A stretch of 64,000 bases of DNA from Herbiconiux moechotypicola. Its GTDB lineage: Bacteria > Actinomycetota > Actinomycetes > Actinomycetales > Microbacteriaceae. This document shows positions 63,989 to 64,000 of the stretch, piece after piece. The stretch covers positions 162,248 through 226,247 of the forward strand of contig NZ_JANLCN010000007.1 in assembly GCF_024979255.1 (NCBI RefSeq). The letters are read 5' to 3'. The notes under the pieces were generated by a model, which worked only from the letters and a program-made list of their open reading frames with translations, did no database searches and was not told the DNA's origin. Every line of letters begins with the position of its first letter. Within the stretch, counting starts at the first letter, position 1. The position numbers and the translations under genes are program-made.

Positions 63989-64000
63989 CGACGATTGGAG

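Larger units (their letters stand above)
60811..64000. mobile_element. Candidate tRNA-Arg-integrated island (left part)
   Basis: From the T-arm of tRNA-Arg to the window end, the sequence holds tandem 11-bp repeats, an AbiE toxin-antitoxin pair, a tyrosine integrase facing the tRNA, and an insertion-sequence-like edge. This is the usual content of a small integrated element. No second copy of the tRNA 3' end is visible before 64000, so the right boundary lies outside or has been lost. Confidence 0.6.

Overview
This is a high-GC chromosomal segment with dense, short-spaced genes, frequent GTG/TTG starts, many 4-base ATGA/GTGA overlaps, mycothiol synthase, a GlnR-type orphan regulator, CarD, DtxR, SenX3-RegX3 and DUF3027/DUF3263 proteins. 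That set indicates an actinobacterium. The gene families and the frequent GATGCG/CGCATCC words suggest Microbacteriaceae (inference; no rRNA is present to settle it).

Layout. 0-0.5 kb: the end of a nucleotidyltransferase-like gene cut by the window edge. 0.5-8 kb: phosphate block with ppk, a NUDIX/histidine-phosphatase protein and pstSCAB behind a PHO box. 8-10 kb: a conserved hypothetical and an FAD monooxygenase. 9.9-17.4 kb: a five-gene operon (substrate-binding lipoprotein, RbsA-type ATPase, permease, two paralogous YtcJ-like amidohydrolases) divergent from a TetR regulator with a palindrome between them; the substrate is unknown. 17.4-29.5 kb: a secreted GH8 glycosidase with cell-wall-binding repeats, mshD, glnR, small membrane proteins, a nitrobindin-like protein, ygfZ, a FUSC-type membrane protein, gpmA, phoU and senX3-regX3. 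The phoU/senX3 gap carries three 11-bp-spaced PHO-like repeats. 29.5-34.3 kb: lpqE-carD-ispDF-cysS-rlmB, an order also known from mycobacteria. 34.4-43.9 kb: a DUF4032 kinase-like protein beside a sugar-ABC ATPase, a DsbA-like protein, tRNA-Thr, a Tat-exported protein, an MFS transporter, nitroreductase-msrB, and small conserved genes ending in a cold-shock gene coupled to a DUF3048 lipoprotein. 43.9-46.3 kb: groEL behind two CIRCE elements, a strong terminator and a G-rich gene-free stretch. 46.3-58.8 kb: a two-component system, a universal stress protein with an APC permease, XPB helicase with a helicase-associated protein, a cold-shock-domain protein with an acidic DUF3027 protein, serC and dtxR. 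58.8-60.7 kb: a long structured leader (candidate c-di-AMP riboswitch) before an NlpC/P60 hydrolase, a 39-codon ORF ending inside a U-tract terminator, and an HNH endonuclease.

60.8-64 kb is an accessory region. It begins at tRNA-Arg(CCT) and holds an AbiEi/AbiEii type IV toxin-antitoxin pair with its own palindromic operator and a tyrosine integrase. It then runs into a gene-free right edge with two strong inverted repeats and duplicated motifs resembling an IS21-type end. This is most simply a tRNA-integrated island whose far boundary is outside the window.

Functional themes: phosphate sensing and storage (ppk, pst, phoU, senX3-regX3), mycothiol/redox defence (mshD, msrB, DsbA-like), stress response (groEL, cold-shock proteins, USP) and one uncharacterised uptake-plus-hydrolysis operon. 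All function calls come from reading motifs and family resemblance by eye; no database search was run.
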